In this document: piece after piece, positions 21,741 to 32,749 of the stretch
How the letters are laid out: the number at the start of each line of letters is the position of its first letter
Numbering within the stretch: the stretch's first letter is position 1
Assembly (NCBI RefSeq): GCF_007565055.1
Contig: NC_044567.1
Coordinates: 49,624,260 to 49,688,259 of the forward strand
DNA: 64,000 nucleotides
Source of the DNA: Rhinopithecus roxellana
Taxonomy: Eukaryota > Chordata > Mammalia > Primates > Cercopithecidae
Direction: 5' to 3'
Notes under the pieces: generated by a model
Seen by the model: only the letters and a program-made list of their open reading frames with translations
Databases searched by the model: none
What the model was told of the DNA's origin: nothing
Made by a program: the position numbers and the translations under genes

Positions 21741-21832
21741 TATTTTATGCATCATTTTATACACACAGGTGATGTGGAAGGAGAGAAATAAAGAGGAAGG
21801 CCACATGGGCAGGTGAGAAGAGGCCACAGGAC

Positions 21833-21851
21833 AAAAAAAAAAAAAAAAAAA
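21833..21851 (+). repeat. Poly(A) run, 19 bases
   Basis: Pure A-run after gccacaggac, not attached to an Alu or L1 that I can recognise. Confidence 0.9.
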
Positions 21852-21963
21852 GGAATACAAAGCTTGAGTAGGTATGGTATGACTGCAATTGTGCAACTTT
21901 GTGTGTCTATTTAACAAAATTTTTAAATATAAAATTTAGAAAACCCATACATATCCACTGTTT

Positions 21964-22168
21964 TTACACAGTAATCCACACATAGAAACAAATGTGACCC
22001 AGAGCTTCAATGTTTCCACATAACAAGCGGTTGCCACCAACACGCTCTACCAGCTGAGAGATACTGGTAGACATCTCTCTCACATCCAAGAACTGAGCGA
22101 AGGGCGTGCCCTGGCAGGCAAAACGCTGGTTCACAGACAGCATGTCTCTAAGCACGCTTGCTTCATGG
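21964..22168 (-). pseudogene. Orphan coding-like segment (possible exon or gene fragment), unidentified
   Basis: An open stretch of about 67 codons on the gene strand, ending at a TAA (21964-21966). It does not overlap any recognised repeat. It reads like real protein: HEASVLRDMLSVNQRFACQG, then TPFAQFLDVREMSTSIS and QLVERVGGNRLLCGNIEALG. It is more GC- and CpG-rich than its flanks. Just upstream lies a good 3' splice-acceptor-like sequence, ttatttctcctgctccaccag, so an exon could begin at 22168. No good donor follows before the stop and no poly(A) tail is visible, so it is neither a clean internal exon nor an obvious retrocopy. I cannot name a parent protein. It could be an alternative terminal exon within MYO1D intron 1, a relic of another gene, or chance. 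Confidence 0.35.
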
Positions 22169-22444
22169 CTGGTGGAGCAGGAGAAATAACTAAGCATTTG
22201 GGACCAAAGAGCAAGAACCTTTAATTTCCTTTAAGCTGGAATGAAGGCTGTTGACTATAATTAGTAATGGAAACAAACAGATGTTGATAATTTCAACAAT
22301 AAATAGAAGCCAAGATTTTTATCAAGTATTTAGAGTATTTTAAGAGTTATTAACTACTTCAAGGTTTTTGGTGCATTTTTCTACTATGGGTTTTCTATGT
22401 ATCCTCTCAATTGTTAGGAAGTTTACATGGTAGCCTAAAGCACT

Positions 22445-22620
22445 GATTTTGAGTCCTTTACATCTAGGTTTGAATGCTCACACTGCAAACTCAATAGCAG
22501 TGATACCTTGTGAAAGCTACTTAACCTCCATGTGTTTCAGCCTCTTCATCTGTAAAATGGTCACAACTATACCCCTCTACCTACTGGCATTGAATAAGTA
22601 CTTTTTAAAAAAGATCATTA
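22445..22620 (+). repeat. MIR SINE
   Basis: MIR core and 3' order: ttgagtcctttacatctagg, agctacttaacctccatgtg, cagcctcttcatctgtaaaatgg. Confidence 0.75.
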
Positions 22621-22754
22621 ATTGTATGCTTCTGATTATGTTATGCATAATGGAGATTTTTAAATAATGTTTTTGTTTTATAAACATTGCTACTGAAATC
22701 ACAACAATCCTTACACATGAGGAATGAGTGAATTCAATTATCATAATTCAATTC

Positions 22755-23050
22755 CCTGGCAAGATGCAGTGGCCCTCGCCTGTAATCCCAGCACTCTGGG
22801 AGGCCAAGGCAGGTGGATTACTTGAGGCCAGGAGTTTGAGATCAGCCTGGGCAACATGGTGAAACTCCATCTCTACCAAAAATACAAAATTAGCTGGACA
22901 TGGTGGTGCATGTTTATAATCCCAGCTACTTGGGAGGCTGAGGCAGGAGGATTGGTTGAACCTGGGAGGTGGAGGTTGTAGTGAGGCAAGATCGCACCAC
23001 TGCACTGTAGCCTGGGCAGCAGAGTAAGACTCTGTCTTAAAAAAAAAAAA
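22755..23050 (+). mobile_element. AluJ/S-type SINE
   Basis: Two-arm Alu with a short A-tail (23039-23050) and diverged bases. Flanks caattccct and ccaactccct suggest a decayed target duplication. Confidence 0.9.
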
Positions 23051-23526
23051 TCCAACTCCCTGACTCAGCTGTCAGTCAACTACAGGTCACAAGCAAAATG
23101 TCTATATAACAACTGTTCAAAGACTCGCAAAAATAATAAGAAGCTAAGATTCACTATGCAAGTTTTTCTGGCTCAACCTGCAAATTTGCAGTACATGCTC
23201 AAGTATCTCCAAGGAAAATAATCAAAAGGGGATGATTCTTTAGTTTTGAAGAAGCACTGTCCAAACAGAAAAAAAAAAAAAAAAAAAAATGAAGAAAAGC
23301 AGAAGGATGTCTCATGAGCCTGGAACTCTGCAACTAAGAGACACAACAAATAATGTATGAGATTAGAATATTGTTGTAAGATTCCACGTTTGTCCAATGA
23401 TGTACCTTTTTTCTCACTGGATACTTTTTAAAGCCATTAATAGACCATTATGCTCTAAAATAATATTTTATTACAAATAAAATATTTTCTATTAACCTAT
23501 AGGCACCATGTATGAAATAATTAAAG

Positions 23527-23652
23527 GGCTGGGCATAGTGGCACATGCCTGCAGACCCAGCTATTTGGGATGCTGAGGCAAAAGGATCACTTGAGCCCAG
23601 GAGTTTGGGTCTGGCCTGGACAACACAGCAAGATCTCATGTCTTAAGAAAAT
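23527..23652 (+). mobile_element. Alu monomer (FLAM/FRAM-like)
   Basis: Single Alu arm, ggctgggcatagtggcacat to agatctcatgtcttaagaaa. Bracketed by aaataatt motifs on both sides, which would fit a target duplication. Confidence 0.75.
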
Positions 23653-23819
23653 AATTGAATGCATAACTGTTAACTCAAAGATAGTGGCAAAAATTAACAG
23701 AATATGATATTAAATACAATGCTTCAGCAATTCACAAAACGTTAGACGCTCATTTTACTTGAAATTCTAAGTTTGGTTATCAAATACAAAACTTTCAATT
23801 TGGTTGGGTCTTAAAATCA

Positions 23820-23834
23820 CCACTAGATGGTGCC
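23820..23834 (+). promoter_or_regulatory. Candidate CTCF core motif
   Basis: ccactagatggtgcc agrees with the CTCF core consensus CCASYAGRKGGCRS at all but one position. It is in unique intron sequence between an Alu monomer and an L2. A motif match alone is weak evidence of occupancy. Confidence 0.3.
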
Positions 23835-24239
23835 AGTACACACCTTAACAGTAACTCAAATTTCAGTTTGCATTGGAAAGCCGTAGGGTATGAAGTAAGC
23901 ACTAAGGTAACATAGTCCCCTACTCTGTTTGCCTCCAGGAAGAACTACAGTAATTATCCTAGATGACAAATAGGATGTTATCATCTTTTACAAGATACCA
24001 AGGAAGGTGTTCCTATGACCTCTGTGTGCAAACCTTTTATGACAAACTTTTATAATTATTCTTCAAATGTATTCAGTATCTATTTTGTGCTGGGTCAAAC
24101 CCTAGGAATTAAAAAAGGAGAACAGGAAAGCAGTGTACATAAATAACAACAATATAGTATGATAGGTAGGGTAATAAAAGCATGTACTGTAGTGACAAAG
24201 ATTATCCCAATAAACCACTTTTAATGAGGAACACTAAGA

Positions 24240-24590
24240 ATAACACCCAAACTCCATAGCAGAGCATACAGGGTCTGGCCTCCAGGTTTCTCTTGACTTC
24301 TGTCTACCAACAACACTTCCACCCACCAAAACCTCCCCTACCACTTCTCTCTGTCTCTGTTACTCTTGTTCTCATTAATGAGCATTTACAGTTCCCAAGA
24401 GCACCATGCCTTCATGGTTTTGCCCATGGAGTTCATTCTGCCTCATATACCTTTTCCTGGTTCCTTCGTCCCCATGTGCTTGCCAGATTCCCTCTCCTTC
24501 AAAAGCCTAAGCACCAGTTCCTCTATGAAGTCACTCTTAATACTCCACCTCCAACATCAATTTTATGGTCTTTGCTCTGTTAACTATTTT
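24240..24590 (+). repeat. L2 LINE 3' fragment
   Basis: L2 3'-end phrases in order: catacagggtctggcctcca, ccttcatggttttgcccatg, cttgccagattccctctcct, tcctctatgaagtcactctt. Confidence 0.7.
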
Positions 24591-25666
24591 TTGTTTTCCT
24601 TTTTAGAACTTCCTAAATAGTAACATAGCTTAATAGCAATTGATTTTTTAAACTAATAAGTTTAAAAATATTTATTAAAAGGGACATATATTTTCACTGG
24701 CTTCTAAGTGAAACAAAGAGGTTCTAAAAAGTTTTGAATTAGTGAGTAGTAATGAAGAAAATATAAAGGTATAATACTGCCTTTGGCAAACAATAGTTCA
24801 CTGTACAAGAATTCTGAAACTTTTTTTTTAAAGTAGCCTTGTAAATTTGCACATGTTACTTATATACAGAACCATCTATAGTAGGAAATCAAGATGCGAT
24901 CAGCTCCTTCAGATCAGTCACCGGTAGACTACATGCACAACCCCACAGAAAAATAAGACACTGCGGGGAAGAGTGGGGTATGGAGAACAGGAATGTGGTT
25001 GGCTCAGTCAGAGTAGAAGACTGTGATAAGGAATGCTGGGGAACAGTTGGAAAGGTACGTGGGGGTCAGATTTGATATGATATGAAAGCCAGGCTTAGGG
25101 AGTTTACGTTTGAGGGAGTTTATATTTGATGTGACTGGAAACAAGGAATCGGTGAAGACTTTTCTAGTTCAAGACATCAATAAGGTGCTCAGTGAGGGGA
25201 ATGGTAGAAGAAATGAGGAAAGAGAAATCGGAGTTGTTTCATGGGGAAACTGGACAGAATCTTAAAACTTACTGAACAAAAGGGACAAAAACATATTTAA
25301 CTTTGAGTTAGGCAGAAGAGAAAAAGGAATTTATTTCAGATAACTATATCTCAAATGTACTCCTGAAGCTTCTAAGTTAGATTCACTCACTAACAGAATT
25401 CAGTGTTATCCTTGGTTGACTTCTTGAAATATATGGAACCAATTATAATCAGGAAGAAAATTCTCTGTGAATGGTCTACTAGGTACGGTATTAATAAAAT
25501 CTTATTCATAAATATTATTCATTTACTTCAGGAGGAACATACACTTTCTGAATAGGTATTGCTTCATCACACTGATTTGGCCTGTCTTCCTTCCTTTTCT
25601 GAATTTAAACGGAATCTTAAGTTACCATGAACATTCCCATTTCTCAGGAGGTGTCCATCTACCCAT

Positions 25667-25670
<4 letters not shown>

Positions 25671-25703
<33 letters not shown>
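25671..25703 (-). repeat. Poly(T) run of 33
   Basis: Uninterrupted T33, that is A33 on the gene strand, directly upstream of L2 sequence. No Alu or L1 body is attached. A long pure run like this is expected to be highly length-variable. Confidence 0.9.
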
Positions 25704-25705
<2 letters not shown>

Positions 25706-26060
25706 CTTTCATTATCTCCTCAGACAACTGCAATTTTGGTTCCACTCCAGCACTTCAATAAATCTTGACCAAACTGCCCAAATTGCTAAACTCTCACTCA
25801 TTGGTTTTCTGTGCTCATCTTACTTAATTTCTCAGTATTCAACACTGACTCCCATTTCCTCAATGCACTCTTCTATTGGCTTCTTTGAGCCACGTTCTCT
25901 TCATTTTCCTTCTACTTCTCTGGTTTTCCTTCTCAGTCTCCTTTGCTGGCTCCTCTTTTTCCGTGATCTCTAAATATTCCAGTTCTCTAGGGTTGAGTCT
26001 AGTATCACTTCAAATACCATTCAAGGGTCTTCTATTTAAGGAGGATAAAGTAATGACATC
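25704..26060 (+). repeat. L2 LINE fragment
   Basis: Phrases ttctttgagccacgttctct, ctctggttttccttctcagt and ctcctttgctggctcctctt follow L2 consensus order upstream of its 3' end. Confidence 0.65.
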
Positions 26061-26708
26061 TTGGCCCCCTTTCTACCCTCTGAAAATCAACAAGAATAAC
26101 AAAAACAGAAAAAGACATCACCTATGATGAAACAAGAAAACTAGCTACAACTCTGAACCACAATCTATGAAGAAAGATTGTGAAAAGCTATGAAAACCAG
26201 ACCTAGTTGAGGCAGGTTGCTAAGAGTGAATGTATGTCTCTCCAAATCTCAGGCATTGGAGGAGAGTTCTCCAGAAGTAGGCTGCAGTTCCTGAGTAGCC
26301 AAACCGAAAGTCTTCTGCTAAGAATGTCAGGGTCTCAGTATGCAGGTGGCTTTGGAACAAAATAAGTCCCATTTGACACTTCTAAGTATATGTAAGGTAA
26401 GGTTAAATAAAGAAATAACTAGAAATTCCTTTTTTTAAAAAAACAGGCTGTCAGAGTGGTGAGGCAAAAGAGAAAAAGTGCAGTGGCTCTGCAGCAGATG
26501 ATCTTGATAAATGAAAAGAGGTAATGCTAAATCACCTCTCAGAAGTCTCAGGCATACAGAGAGAACTTGCTTTCCAGTCAGGCAAGCTTCTTGCCATTTC
26601 AGGGCAGAGAGTTGGTGAGACAGGGAATGAGCAGCAGACCACCAAACTCAGTGTATTTTGTTTCTCAACCCAGAATGAACCATACCCACTCAAAGATGAC
26701 AATCATTA

Positions 26709-26987
26709 GGCTGGGCGCAGTTGCCAACGCCTGTAATCCTAGCATTTTGGAAGGCTGAGGTGAGTGGATCACCTGAGGTCAGGAGTTTGAGACCAGCCTG
26801 GCCAACATGGCAAAACGCCATCTCTACTAAAAATACAAAAATTAGCCGGGCGTGGTGGCACAGGCCTGTAGTCCCAACTACTTGGGAGGCTGAGGCAGGA
26901 GAATCTCTTGAACCCAGGGGGCAGAGATTGCAGTGAACTGAGATCACGCCACTTCACTCCGGCCTAGGCAAAAGAGCAAAGCTCCGT

Positions 26988-27018
<31 letters not shown>
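26709..27018 (+). mobile_element. AluS-type SINE with target duplication
   Basis: Full-length Alu with a long A-tail (about 26990-27018). The duplication is gacaatcatta (26698-26708) against gacggtcatta (27019-27029), two differences. Confidence 0.92.
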
Positions 27019-27020
<2 letters not shown>

Positions 27021-27610
27021 CGGTCATTAGAAGTGAACCAGAATGGGGCACATGATAAGATGCTAGAAGAAAAGAAAAAACAAAAGTAGGTAATGGGTAA
27101 AACATCTGACAGGCAAAAGGCAGACCAAGCATACCCCCCTCCCAAAAAAGACATCACAAAGTAGAAAAATTATGAAAGAACATTCTGTATGAAAGCAAAG
27201 AATACAAAGAAAATGTAGCGCTCTAAAATAAGATATCAAAGAAGGCATCATGTAAAAGGAGAAATTGTGTTTAAAATCATGTTTTCAAGAGAGAAAAAGC
27301 TAGAAGAGCTCAAGAAAAAATCAGAAGAGACAAAAAAGAATCCACGGCAATAAAAGTCATATTAAAAGACATAAAGAGAATGGACACTACTGAAAATAGA
27401 AGGGGACAGGAAGAAAAGGTGGAGAAAAGTCAGCAAACTAATTTTTTTGGTATTATCTCATATGTAAAATCTTAATTTTTTTTTATATCAATGGTTTTTG
27501 TGCAACAGGTGGGTTTTTGTTACACGGGTAAGTTCTTTAGGGGTCATTTCTGAGATTTTGGTACACTTGTCACCCAAGCAGCAGTGTACACTGTACCAGG
27601 TATGTAGTCT

Positions 27611-27906
27611 TTTTTTTTATTTTGGGGACTGAGTCTTACTTTGTGGCCCAGGCTGGAGTGCAGTGGCATGATCTCGGCTCACTGCAACCTCCACCTCCCG
27701 GGTTCAAGCGATTCTCCTGCCTCAATCTCCCAAGTAGCTGGGACTACAGGCATGCGTCACCAGGCTCGGTTAATTTTTGTATTTTTAGTAGAGACGGGGT
27801 TTCACTATGTTGGCCAGGATGGTCTCGATACTTGACCTCGTGATCTGCCCACCTCAGCCTCCCAAAGTGCTGGAATTACAGCAGTGAGCCATGGCGCCTG
27901 GCCTGG
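27611..27906 (-). mobile_element. AluS/Y-type SINE inside the L1
   Basis: Reverse Alu with a T-rich head. Left flank tatgtagtctttt (27601-27613) is matched by gatgtagtctttt (27907-27919), and L1 sequence resumes on the far side. Confidence 0.92.
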
Positions 27907-29409
27907 GATGTAGTCTTTTATTTCTCGCCTACCTCACTCCCTTTCCCCCCAAGTTCCCAAAGTCCATTATATCATTCTTATGCCTTTGCATCCTCATAGC
28001 TTAACTCCCACTTACAAATGAGAACATACGATATCTGGCTTTCTATTCCTGAGTTACTTCACTTAGAATAATGGCCTCCAGCTCCATTCCAGTTGTTACA
28101 AAAGACATTATTCTGTTCCTTTTTATGGCTGAGTAGTATTCCATGGTGAATATGTACCACATTTTCTTCATCCACTCGTTGGTTCATGGGCATTTAGGTT
28201 GGTTTCATATTTTTGCAATTGCAAATGGTACTGCTATAAACATGTGTGTGCATGTGTCTGTTTCACTTAATGACCTCTTTTCCTTTGGGTAAATACCCAG
28301 TAGTGGGATTACTGAATCAAATGGTAGTTCTCCATCCTGTTTTCCACAGTGGTTGTACTGGTGAGTTTACATTCTCACTAGCAGTGTAAAGTATTCCCTT
28401 TTTCACTGCATCCATGCCAGTATCTACTATTTTTTGATTTTTTACTCTGCTGATTATTTCTTTTGCGGTGCAGAAGCTTTTTAGTTTAAGTAGGTGCCAC
28501 CTATTTATTTCTGTTGCATTTGCTTGTGGAGTCTTAGTCATGAATTCTTTCCCAAGCCAATATCTAGAAGAGTTTTTCTATGTTATCTTCTATAATTTTT
28601 ATGCTTTCAGGTCTTAGATTTAAGTATTTGACCCATCCCGAGTTGATTTTTGTATAAGGACCCAGTTTCATTCTTCCACATGTGACTTTCCAGTTTTCCC
28701 AGCACCATTTACTGAGTAAGGTGTCCTTTCCCCAGTTGTTGAAGATCAGTTGGCTGCATTTGGCTTTATTTCTGGGTTCTCTGTTCTGTTCCACTAGTCT
28801 ACATGCCTATTTTTACACCAGTACCATGCTGTTTTGGTAACTATAGCCTTGTAGTATAACTTGAAGTCAGGTAATGTGATGCTTTCAGATTTGTTCTTTT
28901 TGCTTAGTCTTGCTTTCGTGATGCAGGCTCTTTTTTGGTTTCATATGAATTTTAGGATTGTTTTTCCCAGTTCTGTGAAGAATGATAATGGTATTTTGAT
29001 AGGAATTGCATTAAATCTATAGATTGCTTTGGGCAGTATGGTCATTTTCACAATACTGATTCTATCCATTCATGAGCATGGGATATGTTTCCGTTTGTTT
29101 GTGCCATCTAATATTTCTTTCAATAATGCTTTGTAGTTTTCCTTGTAATCTTTCACCTCCTTGGTTAAGTATATTCTTAAGTTTTTTTTTTTTCTTCAGT
29201 TGTTGTGAAAGGGACTTTATTTGATTCTCAACTTGGCCATTGTCAGCATATAGCAGTGCTACTGATTTGTGTACACTGAGACTTTACTGAATTCGTTTAT
29301 CAGATCTAGGAGCTTTTTTGATGGGTCTTAGGGGTTTTCTAGGTATATGATCAGATCACTGGTGAACAGCGACAGTTCAACTTCCTCTTTTCCAATTTGG
29401 ATGCTCTTT

Positions 29410-29469
29410 TGGATGCCCTCTCCCCCTCTCCCCCTCTCCCCCTCTCCTTCCCTCTCCCCCTCTCCCTCC

Positions 29470-29502
<33 letters not shown>

Positions 29503-29631
29503 CTCTTTCTCTCTCCTCTTTCTCTCTCTTTCTCTCTCCTCTCTCTCTCTTTCTCTCTCCTCTTTCTCTCTCTCTCTCTTTCCTTCTTTCTTTTCCTTTC
29601 CCTTTCCTTCCCTCCCTCCCTCCCTCCTTTC

Positions 29632-29668
<37 letters not shown>

Positions 29669-29674
29669 TTCTGT
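29410..29674 (+). repeat. Polypyrimidine CT/CCT/CTTT tract, ~265 bp, inside L1 ORF2
   Basis: Plus strand consists almost only of C and T: CCCCTCT units, then TCTCTC with TTTCTC variants, then TTTCC/CCTT blocks and finally CTTT units. L1 flanks on both sides join in consensus order (aatttggatgctcttttgga before, gattgctctggccaggactt after). The L1 consensus at this point is a short pyrimidine stretch, so the tract probably grew from it. The 158-residue Ser/Leu/Pro open frame here is a by-product. Mirror-symmetric sub-blocks could form triplex DNA. Confidence 0.93.
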
Positions 29675-29944
29675 CATCTCATCTGATTGCTCTGGCCAGG
29701 ACTTCTAGTACTATACTGAATACAAGTGGTGAACATGAGCATCCTTGTTTTGTTCTAGTTCTCACAGGGAATGCTTTCAACTTTTCCCCATTCAGTATGG
29801 TGTTGACTGTGAGTTTGTCATAGACGTGAGGTATCTGATAATGGTAACATTTCAAAACAGTAAATAAATATACCAATAATAAACAGCAATAAACAGTGTT
29901 AGAAAATGGACTAGTCACTTGGAAAAATAAAAAACACAGGTTAT

Positions 29945-30395
29945 TAGTGTCACAAGTAGAACTGTATTCTCCCAAAAGATACGTTGAAATCCTAACCCCC
30001 AGTATCTGTGGATGTAACCTTATCTGGAAATAGGGTTTTTGCAGGTGAAATCAAGTTAGGAGGAGGTCATTATGGTGGACCTTAAACCAATAAAAAGAGA
30101 AAGATGTCTCAGGAAGGGAGAGACAGGGAGAACACTGTGCAATCATAGAGGCAGAGACTAGAAGAATGCAGCCACAAGTCAAGCCAAGCCAAGGATTGAC
30201 GACCACTGCCAGAAGCTAGGAAGAGGCCAGGAAGGGTATCTCCCTGGAAGGTTTTGGGGGGTATGGCTCTGCTGACACCTTGAATTTGGACTTCTAGTTT
30301 TCTGAACTGTGAGACAATACACTTCTTTATTTTAAGCCCCCCTGGTTTGCAGTAATTTGTTACAATAACCGTAGGAATGAAACTAGTTATACTAA
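29945..30395 (+). repeat. Ancient LTR/MER-type repeat
   Basis: Follows a common mammalian repeat order: gttgaaatcctaacccccag, gatgtaaccttatctggaaa, gaggcagagactagaagaat, caccttgaatttggacttct, gaactgtgagacaatacact. It ends near gaatgaaactagttat. I favour an ERVL/MaLR-type LTR but cannot fix the subfamily. Confidence 0.6.
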
Positions 30396-30539
30396 AATAA
30401 ATTCAATAAAAATGTCTTGTTCTTCCTTACAAATAAAGAAATGCAAATCAAATCAATAAGATATGCTTCTTCACCTATATAGAGCAAGAGTTTTGATAGT
30501 GAACGGTGTTAGCAAAAATATGCAGCCTCAGGTATCTTC

Positions 30540-30870
30540 ATTGCCATAGGTATCATCTTAACTGATCTGCCCAAATCACTCTCCATCCGTTCTCCATACA
30601 GTAGCAAGGATGGTCTTAAAATATAAATCTTATCTTACTTTGCATTCCGAGCCTTAAATCTTTTCAATGGGAAACTTTAATCTCAAGCCAATCTGACACG
30701 CAGATATTGGTTCATCTCATGCCATCTATCTCTGATTACTGTGTGCACTGGCCTTTACTCATCTAAATTCTCCTAACCCCATCATTCCACACCTGTTTAT
30801 CTCCTAAATTTCACACAGGTTCCTTATCCATCAAAATTCCTCTATCCCTCATCATTCCACACCTGTATGT
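30540..30870 (+). repeat. L2-like fragment
   Basis: Phrases cagtagcaaggatggtctta, tgtgtgcactggcctttact and catcattccacacctgt resemble L2 3' sequence, strongly diverged. Confidence 0.4.
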
Positions 30871-31339
30871 TTCCTTTGTAATACCGGTCACAAGTTGTTT
30901 TTTGTTTACTTGTTTCTTGTCTGTCTGCAAAGGAATAGAGGACATATCTATCTTGTTCACGTTTTATCTTCCAAGCCATCTTCTCTATGTGGACAACTTC
31001 ACATAATCTCGATATAAATAGCAACTTTTATTCTAGAAAAATAAAATCAAATGGTATCTACTCCAACTCAGCTTCTGAGACAGATTTTTCATTGTTGGAG
31101 AAGAAGGCTACAAAATATACTGGGGCTCAATTGGAATTGGAAGAATCAGTACAAACTCATAGTATACGGGGGGCAAAGAGAGAGAAGAGGTAGAGAGGAA
31201 GAGATAGGTATGCACACACACACGTCTCCTAACTCTGTCCACTTAGAGAAACAATTAACACCAAATACAGGCTTGGAAATACCATTTTTCTTAACTAAAA
31301 GGACTCAGGGCTCCTTGAAGAAAGAAAAGCGGATTCTAT

Positions 31340-31470
31340 CACTGGAACAGGGAAAGTACAAAATGATCCTGGACTATCTTGTTGAGCCAGAAAGTAGGAA
31401 AGGCACATGTCAAAAGGACACAGGAGCTAGCTTGAATGGACTTTCACTGCACCCATCTGGGATCACATGA
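31340..31470 (+). repeat. Unnamed dispersed repeat, copy 1
   Basis: cctggactatcttgttgagc ... catctgggatca resembles 42738-42860 (cctggactatccttgtgagc ... aaatctgggata). The phrase order is shared but spacing has drifted, which suggests two copies of an old dispersed family. Confidence 0.4.
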
Positions 31471-31493
31471 GCATTAAAATCATGTCAGCAATG

Positions 31494-31754
31494 AGCCAGG
31501 CGTGGTGGCTCACACCAATAATCCCAGCACTTTGGGAGGCTGAGGCGGGTGGATCACCTGAGGTCAGGAGTTTGAGACCAGCCTGGCCAACATGGTGAAA
31601 CCTCATCTCTACCCAAAATACAAAAATTAGCTGGGCATGGTGGCACGTGCCTGTAATCTCAGCTACTCGGGAGGCTGAGGAAGGAGAATCGCTTGAACCA
31701 AGGAGGCAGAGGTTGCAGTGAGCCAATATCACACCATTGCATTCTAGCCTGGGC

Positions 31755-31781
<27 letters not shown>
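31494..31781 (+). mobile_element. AluS-type SINE
   Basis: Plus-strand Alu, gagccaggcgtggtggctca to an A27 tail (31755-31781). The right arm ends early (gcctgggcaaaaa). No clear target duplication. Confidence 0.92.
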
Positions 31782-31785
<4 letters not shown>

Positions 31786-31911
31786 ATTATTGGAACAACT
31801 GATAAAATCTGAACATCAGCTATGAATTAGAAACCAGAACTGTGTCAAAATTACACTTTCTGATTTTGATCATTGCATTGTGGTTTTGTAAGAGAAGGTC
31901 CTTGTTCTTAA

Positions 31912-32459
31912 GAAACACACTCTGAATTATTATTATTATTTTTTTACTGTCAGATGAAAGAAAGAGAGCACATTTATTCAGAAGAAACAACTGTTTCCTG
32001 GCACTGAGTTCTAAACAAAAGTTATCAGTGGAGTTACAGGGACATGGAATGGAGTAAGATATTCATCTCTTCAGCAGTGACCAACAATGGATAAGGGAAT
32101 GTCCTTCATACCAAGACTTTTCAGTTGAATATTAAGCGAGATACAGTGCCTGCTCCAGAAAAAAACATCTCATAGAGACCTCCTAGATTCTTTGATCCTG
32201 TGTAGTTATTGGATAAACTCTTTCCCTCTCTTTCTCAGCCAAAGGTGTTTCTGTTGCTGTTGTTTTTATTATACTTTTTAAGTTCTAGGGTACAGAACTT
32301 AGGTTCTGGTTTGTGCAGGTTTGTTACATATGTATACATGTGCCATGTTGGTGTCCTGCACCCATTAACTTCTCATTTACATTAGGTATATCTCCTAAGG
32401 CTATCCCTCCCCGCTCCCACCACCCCACCACAGGCCCCGGAAACACACTCTGAATTATT
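31912..32459 (-). mobile_element. Short L1 insertion carrying ~310 bp of 3'-transduced DNA
   Basis: Flanked by a 20-bp duplication (31912-31931 and 32440-32459) starting gaaacacactctgaa. Read on the minus strand, the insert starts with the L1 3' UTR (ggggcctgtggtgggg near 32437; gcacatgtatacatatgtaa) and reaches the L1 end at agtataataaaaac (about 32261). About 310 bp of non-L1 sequence follows. It ends in its own AATAAA signal (31973-31978) about 27 bp before an A-rich tail (31932-31946). This is the signature of read-through past the weak L1 poly(A) signal, with the downstream DNA carried along. The 5' truncation leaves only about 180 bp of L1. Confidence 0.88.
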
Positions 32460-32647
32460 TAATGATAGGGGCCTGATGTCTCCAATTTATTCTCCAATGG
32501 TTACAAAAAAGAACTACATACATATATAAAAATATACAAATAGAAATTAAGAAGCAAATAGAGCAAAATGTAAACAACCGGTAAAGAACAAAAGGGGGTT
32601 TCTTGTAGTATCATCTACCTTTTCTGTAAATTCGAAATTATATAAAA

Positions 32648-32681
32648 ATTAGAAGTTGATAATAAAAATTCAACTTCTAAT
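32648..32681. repeat. 12-bp perfect hairpin
   Basis: Arms attagaagttga (32648-32659) and tcaacttctaat (32670-32681) are exact reverse complements around a 10-base AT loop. Confidence 0.85.
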
Positions 32682-32749
32682 CCTCTTTATATAGTAAATT
32701 AATTAATTTAGAATAGGCAAGATAGACTCTTAGTAAAAGACTCAAAGGA

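Larger units (their letters stand above)
27445..29835 (-). mobile_element. 5'-truncated L1 (primate L1P type), ORF2 3' part and 3' UTR
   Basis: Reverse-orientation L1. The 3' UTR side (ttgtgcaacaggtgggtttt, gtacacttgtcacccaagca) comes first on the plus strand. The 3' part of ORF2 follows (caatggcctccagctccatt near 28070; ctttccccagttgttgaaga near 28730; tctagtactatactgaatac near 29710). The frame is broken by many stops; only short pieces of reverse-transcriptase C-terminal sequence stay open, for example 28317-28541 and 28564-28794. It is interrupted by an Alu (27611-27906) and by a large polypyrimidine tract (29410-29674). Confidence 0.9.

Noticed and set aside
24293..24620. Two overlapping plus-strand frames of 96 and 84 residues
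   Set aside because: Both lie in an L2 3' fragment and in different frames; composition reflects CT-rich L2 sequence.
29347..29823. 158-residue Ser/Leu/Pro-rich open frame, the longest in the window
   Set aside because: It is a translation of the polypyrimidine tract plus L1 ORF2 flanks. The other strand gives a matching Arg/Glu-rich frame, as expected from a CT repeat.
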